Below are positions 48,454 to 57,158 of a stretch of 64,000 bases of DNA, piece after piece. Both the position numbers and the translations under genes were made by a program. The DNA is taken from NCBI RefSeq assembly GCF_016863315.1, contig NZ_BOOQ01000009.1:282316-346315 (forward strand), in the 5' to 3' direction. This DNA comes from Planotetraspora silvatica (GTDB taxonomy: Bacteria; Actinomycetota; Actinomycetes; Streptosporangiales; Streptosporangiaceae). The notes below the pieces were generated by a model that ran no database searches, was not told the origin of the DNA, and saw only the letters and a program-made list of their open reading frames with translations. Numbering within the stretch: position 1 is the first letter of the stretch; every line of letters begins with the position of its first letter.

Positions 48454-50070
48454 ATGCGCTGGCACAAGCGTCTGCTCGCGGCGGGAGCCGTGGCCGTCGT
48501 GGCCCTCACCTCCGCGTGCGGGGGTGGCAAGGTCCGCGGCACCGAAGACTCCCCGCAGCCGGGCACGTCTCAGAGCGCGGCTGACGCCACCTTCGTATAT
48601 GTCCCCAACCTCGACGTCGTCACGGACTGGGACCCCGCGAGCTCGTACTCCAACGAGATCATCGCGATGGAGAACGTCTACGAGTCGCTGACCAGGTACA
48701 ACCCGCAGACCAAGAAGGCGGAGCCGCGGCTCGCGACGTCCTGGACCAGCACGCCGGACGGCAAGCAGTGGACCTTCACCCTGCGGCCGGGGGTGACGTT
48801 CCACACCGGCAAGCCGCTCGACGCCGCCGCGGCGAAGGCCTCCATCGAGCGCACCATGAAGGTCGGGCAGGGCGCCGCCTACATCTGGGGCGCGGTCGAC
48901 AAGATCGAGGCCAAGGACGCCACCACCCTGGTGTTCACGCTCAAGTACCCGACGGCGCTCGACCTGGTCGCCTCCGCCGGATACGCGTCGTACATCTACG
49001 ACACCACCGCCGCCACGGGTGACCTGGCGAAGTGGTTCAACGAGGGACACGACGCCGGCTCGGGCCCGTACACGATCGACTCGTGGCAGAAGGGCCAGGA
49101 GACCGAGCTCACGCTGAAGAAGTTCGACGGCTACTGGGGCGGCTGGAGCGGTGCCCACTACTCCAAGATCTCCTACAGGGTGACGCCGGAGCTCACGACC
49201 GCGTGGCAGTTGCTGCAGCGCGGCGAGGTGAGCTTCGTCCAGCGACTGAACTCGCAGCTGTTCGCCCAGGCGGCCGGCACCGCGAACGTCCAGACCTCGC
49301 AGACGCCCTCGTTCCAGAACCTGCTGGCGCTGTTCAACACCGAGAGCGGCCCGCTCAAGGACGTCAAGCTCCGCCAGGCGGTGCAGAAGGCCATCGACTA
49401 CGACGGTCTCGTCGCCGCGCTGAAGGGCGCCGGCGTGCAGGCCAGTGGCCTGGTGCCCGACGGCCTGCTCGGCTTCACTCCGGGGCAGGCGCCCAAGCAG
49501 GACCTCCCGGGCGCCGAGGCGCTGCTGAAGGAGGCCGGTTACGGGCCGGGCGGCAAGCCGCTCGACCTCACCCTGACCTACGCCCAGGGCGACAGCGACC
49601 AGGAGGTGCTCGTCACCCTGCTGACGTCGGCGCTCGACAAGCTCAACGTCAAGCTGACGGCCAAGCCGCTGCAGTGGACCACGCAGTGGGACCAGGGCAA
49701 GTCGAAGGACACGTCCAAGCGCCAGGACATCTTCATCATGTACTGGTATCCGGACTACGCCGACGCCTACTCGTGGTTCGTGAACGTCTTCCGGAGCGCG
49801 GATCCCATCTCCTTCAACCTCTCCTACATGAAGAACGACGGGATCGACAAGGAAATCGACAAGCTGCCCGAGCTCACCGCGATCGACAAGGCGGGGGCGG
49901 AGGCGGCGTACGCCGACCTCCAGTCGAAGATCATCGGCCAGGAGGCCGCCGTCGCGGTTCCGTACGTGCAGAACTACCAGCGGGCCTTCTCCAAGTCGGT
50001 CCAGGGGTACGTGGACAACCCGGCCTACCCCAACGTGGTGTTCGTCTACGACCTCAAGCCCGGTGCCTGA
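48454..50070 (+). CDS. ABC importer substrate-binding lipoprotein (family 5)
   Basis: 538 residues, ATG with AAAGGA upstream, 29 bp after hyuA. Lipoprotein signal with lipobox LTSAC (Cys22), then a family-5 solute-binding fold: WDPASSYSNEIIAMENVYESL, RLATSWTSTPDGKQWTFTLRPGVTFHTGKPLDA (the family signature region), DAGSGPYTIDSWQKGQ, LRQAVQKAIDYDGLVAAL. This family binds peptides, nickel, opines or other polar solutes. Permeases and ATPases follow directly, so it is the receptor of that importer. A close paralogue is encoded at 61486 without a transporter. Confidence 0.92.
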   Translation: MRWHKRLLAAGAVAVVALTSACGGGKVRGTEDSPQPGTSQSAADATFVYVPNLDVVTDWDPASSYSNEIIAMENVYESLTRYNPQTKKAEPRLATSWTSTPDGKQWTFTLRPGVTFHTGKPLDAAAAKASIERTMKVGQGAAYIWGAVDKIEAKDATTLVFTLKYPTALDLVASAGYASYIYDTTAATGDLAKWFNEGHDAGSGPYTIDSWQKGQETELTLKKFDGYWGGWSGAHYSKISYRVTPELTTAWQLLQRGEVSFVQRLNSQLFAQAAGTANVQTSQTPSFQNLLALFNTESGPLKDVKLRQAVQKAIDYDGLVAALKGAGVQASGLVPDGLLGFTPGQAPKQDLPGAEALLKEAGYGPGGKPLDLTLTYAQGDSDQEVLVTLLTSALDKLNVKLTAKPLQWTTQWDQGKSKDTSKRQDIFIMYWYPDYADAYSWFVNVFRSADPISFNLSYMKNDGIDKEIDKLPELTAIDKAGAEAAYADLQSKIIGQEAAVAVPYVQNYQRAFSKSVQGYVDNPAYPNVVFVYDLKPGA

Positions 50071-50073
50071 GGC

Positions 50074-51090
50074 ATGCTCCGCTATCTGACCCGCCGGCTC
50101 GGCCAGGCTGTCCTGGTCGTGGCCGGCGTGGTCATCCTCACGTTCGTCATCATGCGGCTGGTCCCCGGGGATCCGGCCGTGGCGTACGCGGGGCCGAGGG
50201 CGTCGCCGGCGGAGCTCGCCGCGGCGCGTGCTCGGTTCGGGCTGGACGACTCGCTGCCCGTCCAGCTCTGGAGCTACGTGCGCGACCTGCTCGGCGGGGA
50301 CTGGGGCACGAGCCTGCACACCCGCCGGCCGGTCCGCGACGACCTGTTCCAGGCGTTTCCCGCGTCCCTGGAACTGGTCGGCGCCGCCCTGGTCGTGGCG
50401 ATCGTGGTGGGGATCCCGCTGGGGATCGCCGCCGCCCGCTATAAGGGGAAATTACCGGATCTGTCGATTCGGATCTCCTCGATGCTGGCCGTGTCCGTCC
50501 CCGTGTTCTGGCTCGCCCTGGCCCTGCAGACGCTCTTCGCCAGCGGCCTCGGCTGGTTCCCTGTCGCGGGGGAGTACGACGCGAACCTCGACACGACGAG
50601 CCCGCTGCACGTCTACACCAACATCACCGCCGTGGACGCGTTGTTCACCGGCAACTGGCCGATCCTCCTCAGCACGCTGGCGCACCTCGTGCTGCCGGCC
50701 CTGGTGATCGCGGCCTACCCGGCCGGTGTGATCGCCCAGATGACGCGTGCCGCCCTGATCGAGGAGTCGTCCCGCGACCACGCCCGGCTGGAACGGGCCC
50801 TCGGCTTCGGCGAGACGGCGGTGCTCACCCGGTTCGCCCTCCGCCCGGCGCTCAACCCGGTGTTGTCGCTCATCGCGCTCGTCTTCGCGTACTCGATCGT
50901 GAACGGCTTCCTCGTCGAGGCCGTGTTCAACTGGCCGGGGCTCGGCCGATACGCCGCCGACTCCATCCGCTCGCTGGACACCCCGTCGATCGCCGGGGTC
51001 ACCCTGCTCGTCGCGATCCTGTACGTCGTCGCCAACCTGGCCGTGGACCTGGTCCAAGGCGTGATCGACCCGAGGGTGAGGTCGCGATGA
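50074..51090 (+). CDS. ABC importer permease (DppB-like)
   Basis: 338 residues, 3 bp after the binding-protein gene. DppB/OppB-type inner membrane protein with six hydrophobic segments (VLVVAGVVILTFVIMRLVPG, LVGAALVVAIVVGIPLGIAA, ISSMLAVSVPVFWLALALQTLF, LVLPALVIAAYPAGVIAQ, VLSLIALVFAYSIVNGFLVE, GVTLLVAILYVVANLAVDL). The ATPase-docking EAA loop reads RALGFGETAVLTRFALRPALNPV. An extracellular loop of ~60 residues after helix 3 is normal for this family. It pairs with the downstream DppC-like permease. Confidence 0.92.
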   Translation: MLRYLTRRLGQAVLVVAGVVILTFVIMRLVPGDPAVAYAGPRASPAELAAARARFGLDDSLPVQLWSYVRDLLGGDWGTSLHTRRPVRDDLFQAFPASLELVGAALVVAIVVGIPLGIAAARYKGKLPDLSIRISSMLAVSVPVFWLALALQTLFASGLGWFPVAGEYDANLDTTSPLHVYTNITAVDALFTGNWPILLSTLAHLVLPALVIAAYPAGVIAQMTRAALIEESSRDHARLERALGFGETAVLTRFALRPALNPVLSLIALVFAYSIVNGFLVEAVFNWPGLGRYAADSIRSLDTPSIAGVTLLVAILYVVANLAVDLVQGVIDPRVRSR

Positions 51091-51965
51091 CCGTCTCAGG
51101 CCCGGCCGGGGCTCCCACGCTCCAGCCGCAGCTTCGCCGTACGGCACTGCGCGGGCTCGCGGGGATGGACCGGCTGGCCACCGTGGGCGCGGTGCTGCTC
51201 GCGCTCATCGTGCTCGCCGCGCTGCTGGCCCCGCTGATCGCGCCGTACCCGGACGACGGCGGCTCGGCCACCCATCCACTCGAGGCGCTGTTGCCGCCCA
51301 GCGGAGCCCACTGGTTCGGGACCGACCAGGTCGGCCGCGACGTGCTCAGCCGGGTTCTGTACGGCGCGCGGACGTCGCTGCTGATCGCCGTGGCAGTGCT
51401 GGTGATCGCCGGAGTCGTCGGGGTCGTCCTCGGCGTCGTGGCGGGGTACGCCGGGGGCTGGGTCCGTGACGTGATCATGCGGGTCACCGACGTCTTCCTC
51501 GCCTTCCCCGCGCTGCTGCTCTCGCTCGCCCTCGCCGTGGTGCTCCAGCCCAGCGTGACGACCGTGATCGTGGCCATCGCGGTCACCTGGTGGCCGTGGT
51601 ACGCCAGGCTCACCGCGTCGGTGGCGGCCTCGGTGTCCACGCGGGGGTTCGTCGACTCCGCCCGCTGCCTGGGGGTGCCCGCGCCGGTCATCGTCTTCCG
51701 GCACGTCCTGCCGAACTCCCTGACGCCGGTCCTCGTTCAGCTCTCGCTCGACGGCGGCGGCGTCATCCTCACCGCGGCCGCCCTGTCCTATCTGGGCCTG
51801 GGGGCCCACGAGCCGACCTCCGAATGGGGCCTCATGGTCCAGCAGGGCCAGTCGCTGTTCACCACCGACTGGTGGGTGGTGACCTGCCCCGGCGTGGCCA
51901 TCCTCATCACGGCCTTCGCCTTCAACGTGCTCGGCGAGGGACTGAGGGCGAGGCTGGCTCGATGA
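51087..51965 (+). CDS. ABC importer permease (DppC-like)
   Basis: 292 residues, 4-bp ATGA overlap with the previous gene. N-terminal cytoplasmic tail with a DppC-type first helix (ATVGAVLLALIVLAALLAPLIAPYP), FGTDQVGRDVLSRVLYGARTSLLIAVAV (family signature), further helices and the EAA loop DSARCLGVPAPVIVFRHVLPNSLTPV. Together with DppB it forms the transmembrane channel. Ends overlapping the ATPase start. Confidence 0.92.
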   Translation: MTVSGPAGAPTLQPQLRRTALRGLAGMDRLATVGAVLLALIVLAALLAPLIAPYPDDGGSATHPLEALLPPSGAHWFGTDQVGRDVLSRVLYGARTSLLIAVAVLVIAGVVGVVLGVVAGYAGGWVRDVIMRVTDVFLAFPALLLSLALAVVLQPSVTTVIVAIAVTWWPWYARLTASVAASVSTRGFVDSARCLGVPAPVIVFRHVLPNSLTPVLVQLSLDGGGVILTAAALSYLGLGAHEPTSEWGLMVQQGQSLFTTDWWVVTCPGVAILITAFAFNVLGEGLRARLAR

Positions 51966-52750
51966 TCAGGATCAGGAACCTCGCCGTCAGGATCGGCGAC
52001 CGGGTGATCGCCTCCGTCCCCGAGCTGGATGTGGCCGCCGGGGAGTGCGTGGCCATCGTGGGCGAGAGCGGGTCGGGCAAGACGACGACGCTGCTCGCCA
52101 CGCTCGGCCTCGTCGAGGGCGCCGCCGTCTCCGGGGAGATCTGCGTCGGCGACGTCGACGTGCTCACGGCGGCTCCCGCCGACCTGCTGCGGATCCGCGG
52201 CTCCCGGGCCGCTCTGGTCATGCAGAGCCCGCAGGCCGCGCTCAACCCCACGATGCGGCTCGGCACACTGATGCGCCGTGCGCTCGCCCGGCACGGCGTC
52301 AAGGGCGGCGAGGCGCGCAGCCGGGCCGACGAGGCGGTCGCGGCGGTGCTGCTCGATCCCGCCATCCTGCGGCGCTATCCGCACCAGGTGTCCGGCGGGC
52401 AGGCGCAGCGGTTCGCCATCGCGCTGGCACTGGCGCTCGGCGCGGAAGTGATCCTGGCCGACGAGCCGACGAGCGCGCTCGATGTGACCGTGCAGGCCGA
52501 GGTCGTCGCCGTGCTGCGTCGCCTGCGCGACGAGCGCGGCCTCGCCGTGTTGTTCGTCTCCCATGACCTGGCCCTCGTCTCCACGATCGCCGACCGGGTC
52601 GTGGTCATGAAGGAGGGCGCCGTGGTGGAGTGCGGCCGGGCCGACGCCGTCTTCACCCGGCCGAGTGACGCCTACACCCGCGAGCTGATCGCCGCGGTTC
52701 CCCGGCTCCCCGGCCACTCCGGTGAGCGGCCGGGCGAGGAGGAGACATGA
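51962..52750 (+). CDS. ABC importer ATPase (DppD-like)
   Basis: 262 residues, 4-bp overlap with the permease. Complete nucleotide-binding domain: Walker A GESGSGKTT (34-42), Q-loop MQSPQAALNP, signature VSGGQAQR, Walker B VILADEPTSALDVTV and H-loop FVSHDLALVS. It is shorter than usual OppD/DppD (about 325) because it lacks the C-terminal Cys-rich oligopeptide-binding tail, which its partner has. Energises uptake by the DppBC pair. Confidence 0.92.
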   Translation: MIRIRNLAVRIGDRVIASVPELDVAAGECVAIVGESGSGKTTTLLATLGLVEGAAVSGEICVGDVDVLTAAPADLLRIRGSRAALVMQSPQAALNPTMRLGTLMRRALARHGVKGGEARSRADEAVAAVLLDPAILRRYPHQVSGGQAQRFAIALALALGAEVILADEPTSALDVTVQAEVVAVLRRLRDERGLAVLFVSHDLALVSTIADRVVVMKEGAVVECGRADAVFTRPSDAYTRELIAAVPRLPGHSGERPGEEET

Positions 52751-53709
52751 GCGAGCGGCCCGCCGTGCTGGGTGCGGAGACGGTCACCCTGGCCTACGGG
52801 CACACGGCCGTCGTCCACGACGTCAGCCTGTCGGTCGGCGAGGGCGGGATCGGCCTCATCGGTGAGAGCGGCTCGGGCAAGACCACGCTCGCGCGCGCCC
52901 TGCTGGGGCTGCTGCGCCCGCGCTCCGGCACGATCACGTACGGCTCCCGCGACCTGACGTCGCTCGATCGCAAGGAGCGCGCCCGGTTCCGCAGCGACGT
53001 GCAGCCCGTCTTCCAGGACGGCAGCGAGGCGCTCGACCCCCGCATGACCGTGGAGGCGTCGATAGGCGAGGCGCTGACCACGCATCACCGGATGGCGAAG
53101 GCCGACCGCCGCGCGAGGGTGGCGGAACTCCTGGCCGACGTGGGTCTCGACTCCGCCCTGACCGCGCGCAGGCCGCACCAGATGTCGGGCGGTCAGCGGC
53201 AGCGGGTCGCGATCGCCCGCGCTCTGGCCGTGGAGCCCCGGCTGCTCGTGCTGGACGAGCCGACGAGCGCGCTCGACGTCACCGTGCAGGCGAGGATCCT
53301 CGACCTGCTGGAGGGGCTGGCCGCCGAGCACGGTCTCGGCTACCTGCTGATCACGCACAACCTCGGCGTCGTCGACCGGCTCTGCCGTACCTCGCACGTG
53401 TTGTTCGCCGGCCGCGTGGTGGAGTCGGGCCCGACGACGGACCTGCTCACGCGTCCCGCCCACCCGTACACCCTGGCGTTGCGCGACGCGGTGCCGCGGC
53501 TGGGCGGGGAGCCGCCCCGCCCCGGCGGGCGGACCGAGGCGACGCCGGCGGAGTCGGGTTGCCCGTTCCGGTTGCGGTGCCCGTTCGCCGTGGGCGTCTG
53601 TGGGGAGGAGGCACCGGGGATCCGGGACGTACAGGGGCGTATGGTGGCATGTCATCGCGCCGAGGACGTGCTGGCCGAAGGTGAGGTCCCCCGTGCACCA
53701 CGTAAGTGA
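52747..53709 (+). CDS. ABC importer ATPase (DppF-like)
   Basis: 320 residues, 4-bp overlap with the previous ATPase. Walker A GESGSGKTT (39-47), Q-loop VFQDGSEALDPR, signature MSGGQRQR, Walker B LLVLDEPTSALDVTV, H-loop LITHNLGVVD, and the C-terminal oligopeptide/dipeptide motif CPFRLRCPFAVGVCGEEAPG, whose three cysteines may bind an iron-sulfur cluster, as in related DppD/DppF proteins. The importer is thus complete (SBP, two permeases, two ATPases). The last 17 bases overlap the PucR gene. Confidence 0.92.
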   Translation: MSERPAVLGAETVTLAYGHTAVVHDVSLSVGEGGIGLIGESGSGKTTLARALLGLLRPRSGTITYGSRDLTSLDRKERARFRSDVQPVFQDGSEALDPRMTVEASIGEALTTHHRMAKADRRARVAELLADVGLDSALTARRPHQMSGGQRQRVAIARALAVEPRLLVLDEPTSALDVTVQARILDLLEGLAAEHGLGYLLITHNLGVVDRLCRTSHVLFAGRVVESGPTTDLLTRPAHPYTLALRDAVPRLGGEPPRPGGRTEATPAESGCPFRLRCPFAVGVCGEEAPGIRDVQGRMVACHRAEDVLAEGEVPRAPRK

Positions 53710-55111
53710 CCTGCTGCGGACGCCTGCGGGTAGGCGGCTGACGCTCGTCGCGGGCCCCTGGGACGCCCGGCCGGTCGACAGCGTCATCCTGGTCGACGAG
53801 ATGCGCGAGCTGGAGTCGGCCGCGCGTGGAGCGCTCGCCATCCTGTCCCGCCACGCCATGCACGGAGCGGGCGTGCTCGAGGCGCTGGCCGTCGCGGGCC
53901 GCAGGGAACTGGCCGCGATCGTGGTGCCGGGCCCTTCGGGCACCTCGCCGGACATCGTCGGCACGGCGCGCAGGGCCGGAGTCGCGCTGCTGACAGGCGC
54001 CTCCGACCAGCCGCTCTCCGAGACCGTCCTCGGTCTCAGCGCGGTGTTGCGGGCCGACCCCAGCCTGCTGCTGCGAAGGACCCGTGACGCGATCGAAGGA
54101 CTCGGTGCGATCGAGGGCGCGGGGGAGGACGACATCCTCCGGGCGGCCTCGGGCGCGATCGGCGTCGAATACGGGGTGGCCGAGGTCGCGGGACCGTCCG
54201 CCAACTCGGCCGTGATCCGGGTCGACGGCCGTCCCGACGGCTACGTGTGCTGGGACGGAGAGGATCCCGCCGCCGCCATCGTCGCGGGCGTCGTGGCCAC
54301 CACCCTGGGCCGCGTGCGCGCGTCGGCCCGCGCCGCCGAGGGCGCCCGCGAACAGGCGGTGCTCGCCCTGCTGCGCGTCGGGGTGAAGGAGGTCAGGACC
54401 GCGGCCCGCCGCGCACGGCACGAGGGCGTGCCGGTGGAGGGCTGGCACGTCGCCGTCTTCCTGCGCGATCCCGCCTCTCCCGCCGGCCCGGCCGAGACCA
54501 CGACCCGGCGGGTGCGCAAAGCGGTCGCCACGGCTCCCTGGGGCGAGGACCTCGCCGGGTCTCCGGTCGTCACCCGCTGGCAGGACGGCATCCTCGTCCT
54601 GTTCACGACGGACGAGCGGGCCGTCGCCGACCTTCCGAACGACGCGTGGCCGCGGCTGACCGCCGGCATCGGCACCTGCCAGCCCGGCCCCGACGGGCTG
54701 CGCCGTACGGCGTCGCAGGCGAGGGCGGCGGCCGGCCGGGCGGCCGCGGGCGAGGTGGCGCGGTTCGACCGGCTGGGGGCCTACGCGATCCTCGCCGAAC
54801 TGGGCGGCAGCGACAGCGCGCTGGTCGCCGCGCGGGACATGCTGGCCCCTCTGGACGGCCTGGGCGTGCTGGCGGACCACGCCGTGCCCACGCTCAAGGC
54901 GTATCTGGACAGCTGGGGGTCGCGGACCAGGGCCGCTGAGCTGCTCAATCTGCACCCGAACGCGGTGGCCCACCGGATCAGGCGCATCAGCGAGGTGCTC
55001 GGCGCCGACCTGTCGGATCCGCAGACCCGGTTCGCCCTGCACGTGGCCTGCCACGTCGTTCTCGATCGGGAATGTCTCCCCGGCACAACGGACGCCATCT
55101 CGTCGTTGTGA
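53693..55111 (+). CDS. PucR-family transcriptional regulator
   Basis: 472 residues from the GTG at 53693 (GAAGGTGAGG upstream). N-terminal PucR domain (VSDLLRTPAGRRLTLVAGPWDARPVDSVILVDEM...), a middle GGDEF-like/CdaR segment, and the C-terminal PucR/CdaR helix-turn-helix: LKAYLDSWGSRTRAAELLNLHPNAVAHRIRRISEVLG. PucR regulators control purine (allantoin, hydantoin-like) and other ring-opening catabolism, often as activators responding to a pathway intermediate. Its position inside the hydantoinase/importer island makes local regulation very likely; candidate sites are the palindromes at 45721-45746. Confidence 0.9.
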   Translation: MHHVSDLLRTPAGRRLTLVAGPWDARPVDSVILVDEMRELESAARGALAILSRHAMHGAGVLEALAVAGRRELAAIVVPGPSGTSPDIVGTARRAGVALLTGASDQPLSETVLGLSAVLRADPSLLLRRTRDAIEGLGAIEGAGEDDILRAASGAIGVEYGVAEVAGPSANSAVIRVDGRPDGYVCWDGEDPAAAIVAGVVATTLGRVRASARAAEGAREQAVLALLRVGVKEVRTAARRARHEGVPVEGWHVAVFLRDPASPAGPAETTTRRVRKAVATAPWGEDLAGSPVVTRWQDGILVLFTTDERAVADLPNDAWPRLTAGIGTCQPGPDGLRRTASQARAAAGRAAAGEVARFDRLGAYAILAELGGSDSALVAARDMLAPLDGLGVLADHAVPTLKAYLDSWGSRTRAAELLNLHPNAVAHRIRRISEVLGADLSDPQTRFALHVACHVVLDRECLPGTTDAISSL

Positions 55112-55154
55112 GGCCACATCGACGCCACCTCACCGTGGTCCTACGTTGCCAGTC

Positions 55155-57158
55155 ATGGCAACGGTCATCGGAGTGGACGTCGGCGGAACCTTCACGGACC
55201 TCGTGCTCCACGACGCGGCGACGGGCGAGATCAGGGTGGCCAAGCAGCCCACCACACCGTCCGCGCCCGAGCTCGGCGTACTGGCCGCGGTGGACGCGGC
55301 GGTGCCCCCTGAACTGCTGGCCCGCAGCGGCCACTTCGTCCACGGCACGACCGTCGGCCTGAACGCGCTGCTCGAACGCCGCGGCGCGACGGTGGGGCTG
55401 ATCACCACGGCCGGATTCCGCGACGTGCTCGAGATCCGGCGCGGCGACCGCGACGATCCCTATGACCTCTTCTGGACGCCGCCGCCGCCGCTCGTCCCGC
55501 GCCGGCTGCGGGCCGAGGCCGCCGAGCGGGTCGCCGCGGACGGCACGCTGGTCAGGGAGCTCGACCCCGAGAGCGTACGGCAGGCGGCCCGGCTGTTCGC
55601 GGCCGAGGGAGTCGACGCCGTCGCGATCGTCTTGATGAACTCCTACGCGAATCCCCGTCATGAAGTGCTGGCCGCCGAGTTGCTCCGCGCGGCCGGGTTC
55701 GACGGGCCCATCTCGCTGTCCCACGACGTGTCGGGGGAGTACCGGGAGTACGAGCGGACCTGCACCACGGTCGTGGACGCGTTCGTCCGCCATCGGATGG
55801 GCCCCTACCTGCACAACCTCGAGCGGGAGCTGCGGGAGCGCGGATTCGCCGGCGAGCTGCTCGTGACCCGGTCGGGCGGCGGCGCGCTCACGCTCGCGGA
55901 GGCGGCCGCGCGGCCGTTCGAGACCATCCTCTCGGGGCCGGTCGCCGGAGCCGTCGCCACCGCCAGGCTCGCGGAGACCCTCGGGCTCCGCACGGCCGTC
56001 GCCGCGGACGTCGGCGGCACCAGCTTCGACACGGCCCTGATCGAGGACGGCAGGCTTCCCCTGATGTTCCAGGGCGAGGTCGTCGGCCTCCCTCTGCAGA
56101 GCCCCTGGGTCGACGTGCGATCGGTGGGGGCGGGCGGCGGGTCCGTCGCCCACGCCGACGCCGGCGGCCTGCTCCGCGTCGGCCCGCGCAGCGCGGGCGC
56201 CGTGCCCGGTCCCGCGTCGTACCTGCGCGGAGGAACCGAGCCCACGGTCACCGACGCGGCCCTGCATCTCGGCATGATCTCCGCAGGCCACATATCGGGC
56301 GGGATATCCCTCTCCCCGGAGAAGGCCACCGAGGTGCTGTCGCCCCTCGCGGAGCCGACCGGGATCGCCGGCACCGACGCCGTGGCCGAGGGGGTCATCA
56401 GGATCGCGGCGGCCAACATGGCCCAGGCGGTGCGCGGGGTGACGGTCGAGCGGGGAGTCGACCCGCGCGGCGCGGCCATCGTCGCGTTCGGCGGGGCGGG
56501 CCCGCTGTTCGGCTGCCTCCTCGCGGTCGAGCTCGACGTCGACACGGTCGTGGTCCCGCCGAACGCGGGCAACTTCTCCGCCGTCGGGCTCGTCCAGGCC
56601 GACATCGTGCGCTCGGCGGCCCGGACGATGGTCCGGCCCCTCGACGAGGAGGCACTGCCGGCGATCGAGGCGATGGCCGGCGCGCTGTTCGAACGGCTGT
56701 CCACGGCGGGAGCCGTACGGGAGGTCGACCTGGACCTGCGCCACCGCGGCCAGGAGCACACGCTGACGGTCCCCCTGCGCCTGGGTGAGGACGACGTCGC
56801 GGCCGTCGCGGACCGGTTCTCCCAGGCATACCACCGGACGTTCGGCCACCAGTTGCCCGATCCGCTGGAAGTGGTCACGGTCAGGGCGACGACGCGGATC
56901 GTGCTCGACGCGGCGCGCCCGCTGGTGCCCGCGCCGCCGTCGGGCGCGTCCGCCGCGGGGACGACCCGGCTGTGGTCGTTCGGCAGGCGCGCCTGGGCCG
57001 ACGCCCAGGTCGTGCCGAGAGAGGGATTCTCCGGGCCCGCGGAGGGGCCGCTCCTGGTGGTGGAGCCGACCGCGACGACGTACGTGGACACGGGCTTCAT
57101 CGCGGAGGCGCATCCCAGCGGCTGTCTGCTGATCACACGGAAGGACGGCGACCGATGA
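55155..57158 (+). CDS. hydantoinase/5-oxoprolinase subunit A, full-length
   Basis: 667 residues from the ATG at 55155. HyuA-type: VIGVDVGGTFTDLVLHD, HGTTVGLNALLERRGA, GFRDVLEIRRGDRDDPYDLFW, GVDAVAIVLMNSYANPRHE, SLSHDVSGEYREYERTCTTVVDAFV, LSGPVAGAVATARL, ADVGGTSFDTALIEDG, with the C-terminal region (VGLVQADIVRSAARTM...) absent from the short paralogue at 46871. There is no ribosome site; a -10-like TACGTT (55142-55147) ends seven bases before the ATG, so the transcript may be leaderless. An inverted repeat GTGAGG/CCTCAC (55108-55133) lies just upstream. Paired with subunit B by a 4-bp overlap. Confidence 0.9.
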   Translation: MATVIGVDVGGTFTDLVLHDAATGEIRVAKQPTTPSAPELGVLAAVDAAVPPELLARSGHFVHGTTVGLNALLERRGATVGLITTAGFRDVLEIRRGDRDDPYDLFWTPPPPLVPRRLRAEAAERVAADGTLVRELDPESVRQAARLFAAEGVDAVAIVLMNSYANPRHEVLAAELLRAAGFDGPISLSHDVSGEYREYERTCTTVVDAFVRHRMGPYLHNLERELRERGFAGELLVTRSGGGALTLAEAAARPFETILSGPVAGAVATARLAETLGLRTAVAADVGGTSFDTALIEDGRLPLMFQGEVVGLPLQSPWVDVRSVGAGGGSVAHADAGGLLRVGPRSAGAVPGPASYLRGGTEPTVTDAALHLGMISAGHISGGISLSPEKATEVLSPLAEPTGIAGTDAVAEGVIRIAAANMAQAVRGVTVERGVDPRGAAIVAFGGAGPLFGCLLAVELDVDTVVVPPNAGNFSAVGLVQADIVRSAARTMVRPLDEEALPAIEAMAGALFERLSTAGAVREVDLDLRHRGQEHTLTVPLRLGEDDVAAVADRFSQAYHRTFGHQLPDPLEVVTVRATTRIVLDAARPLVPAPPSGASAAGTTRLWSFGRRAWADAQVVPREGFSGPAEGPLLVVEPTATTYVDTGFIAEAHPSGCLLITRKDGDR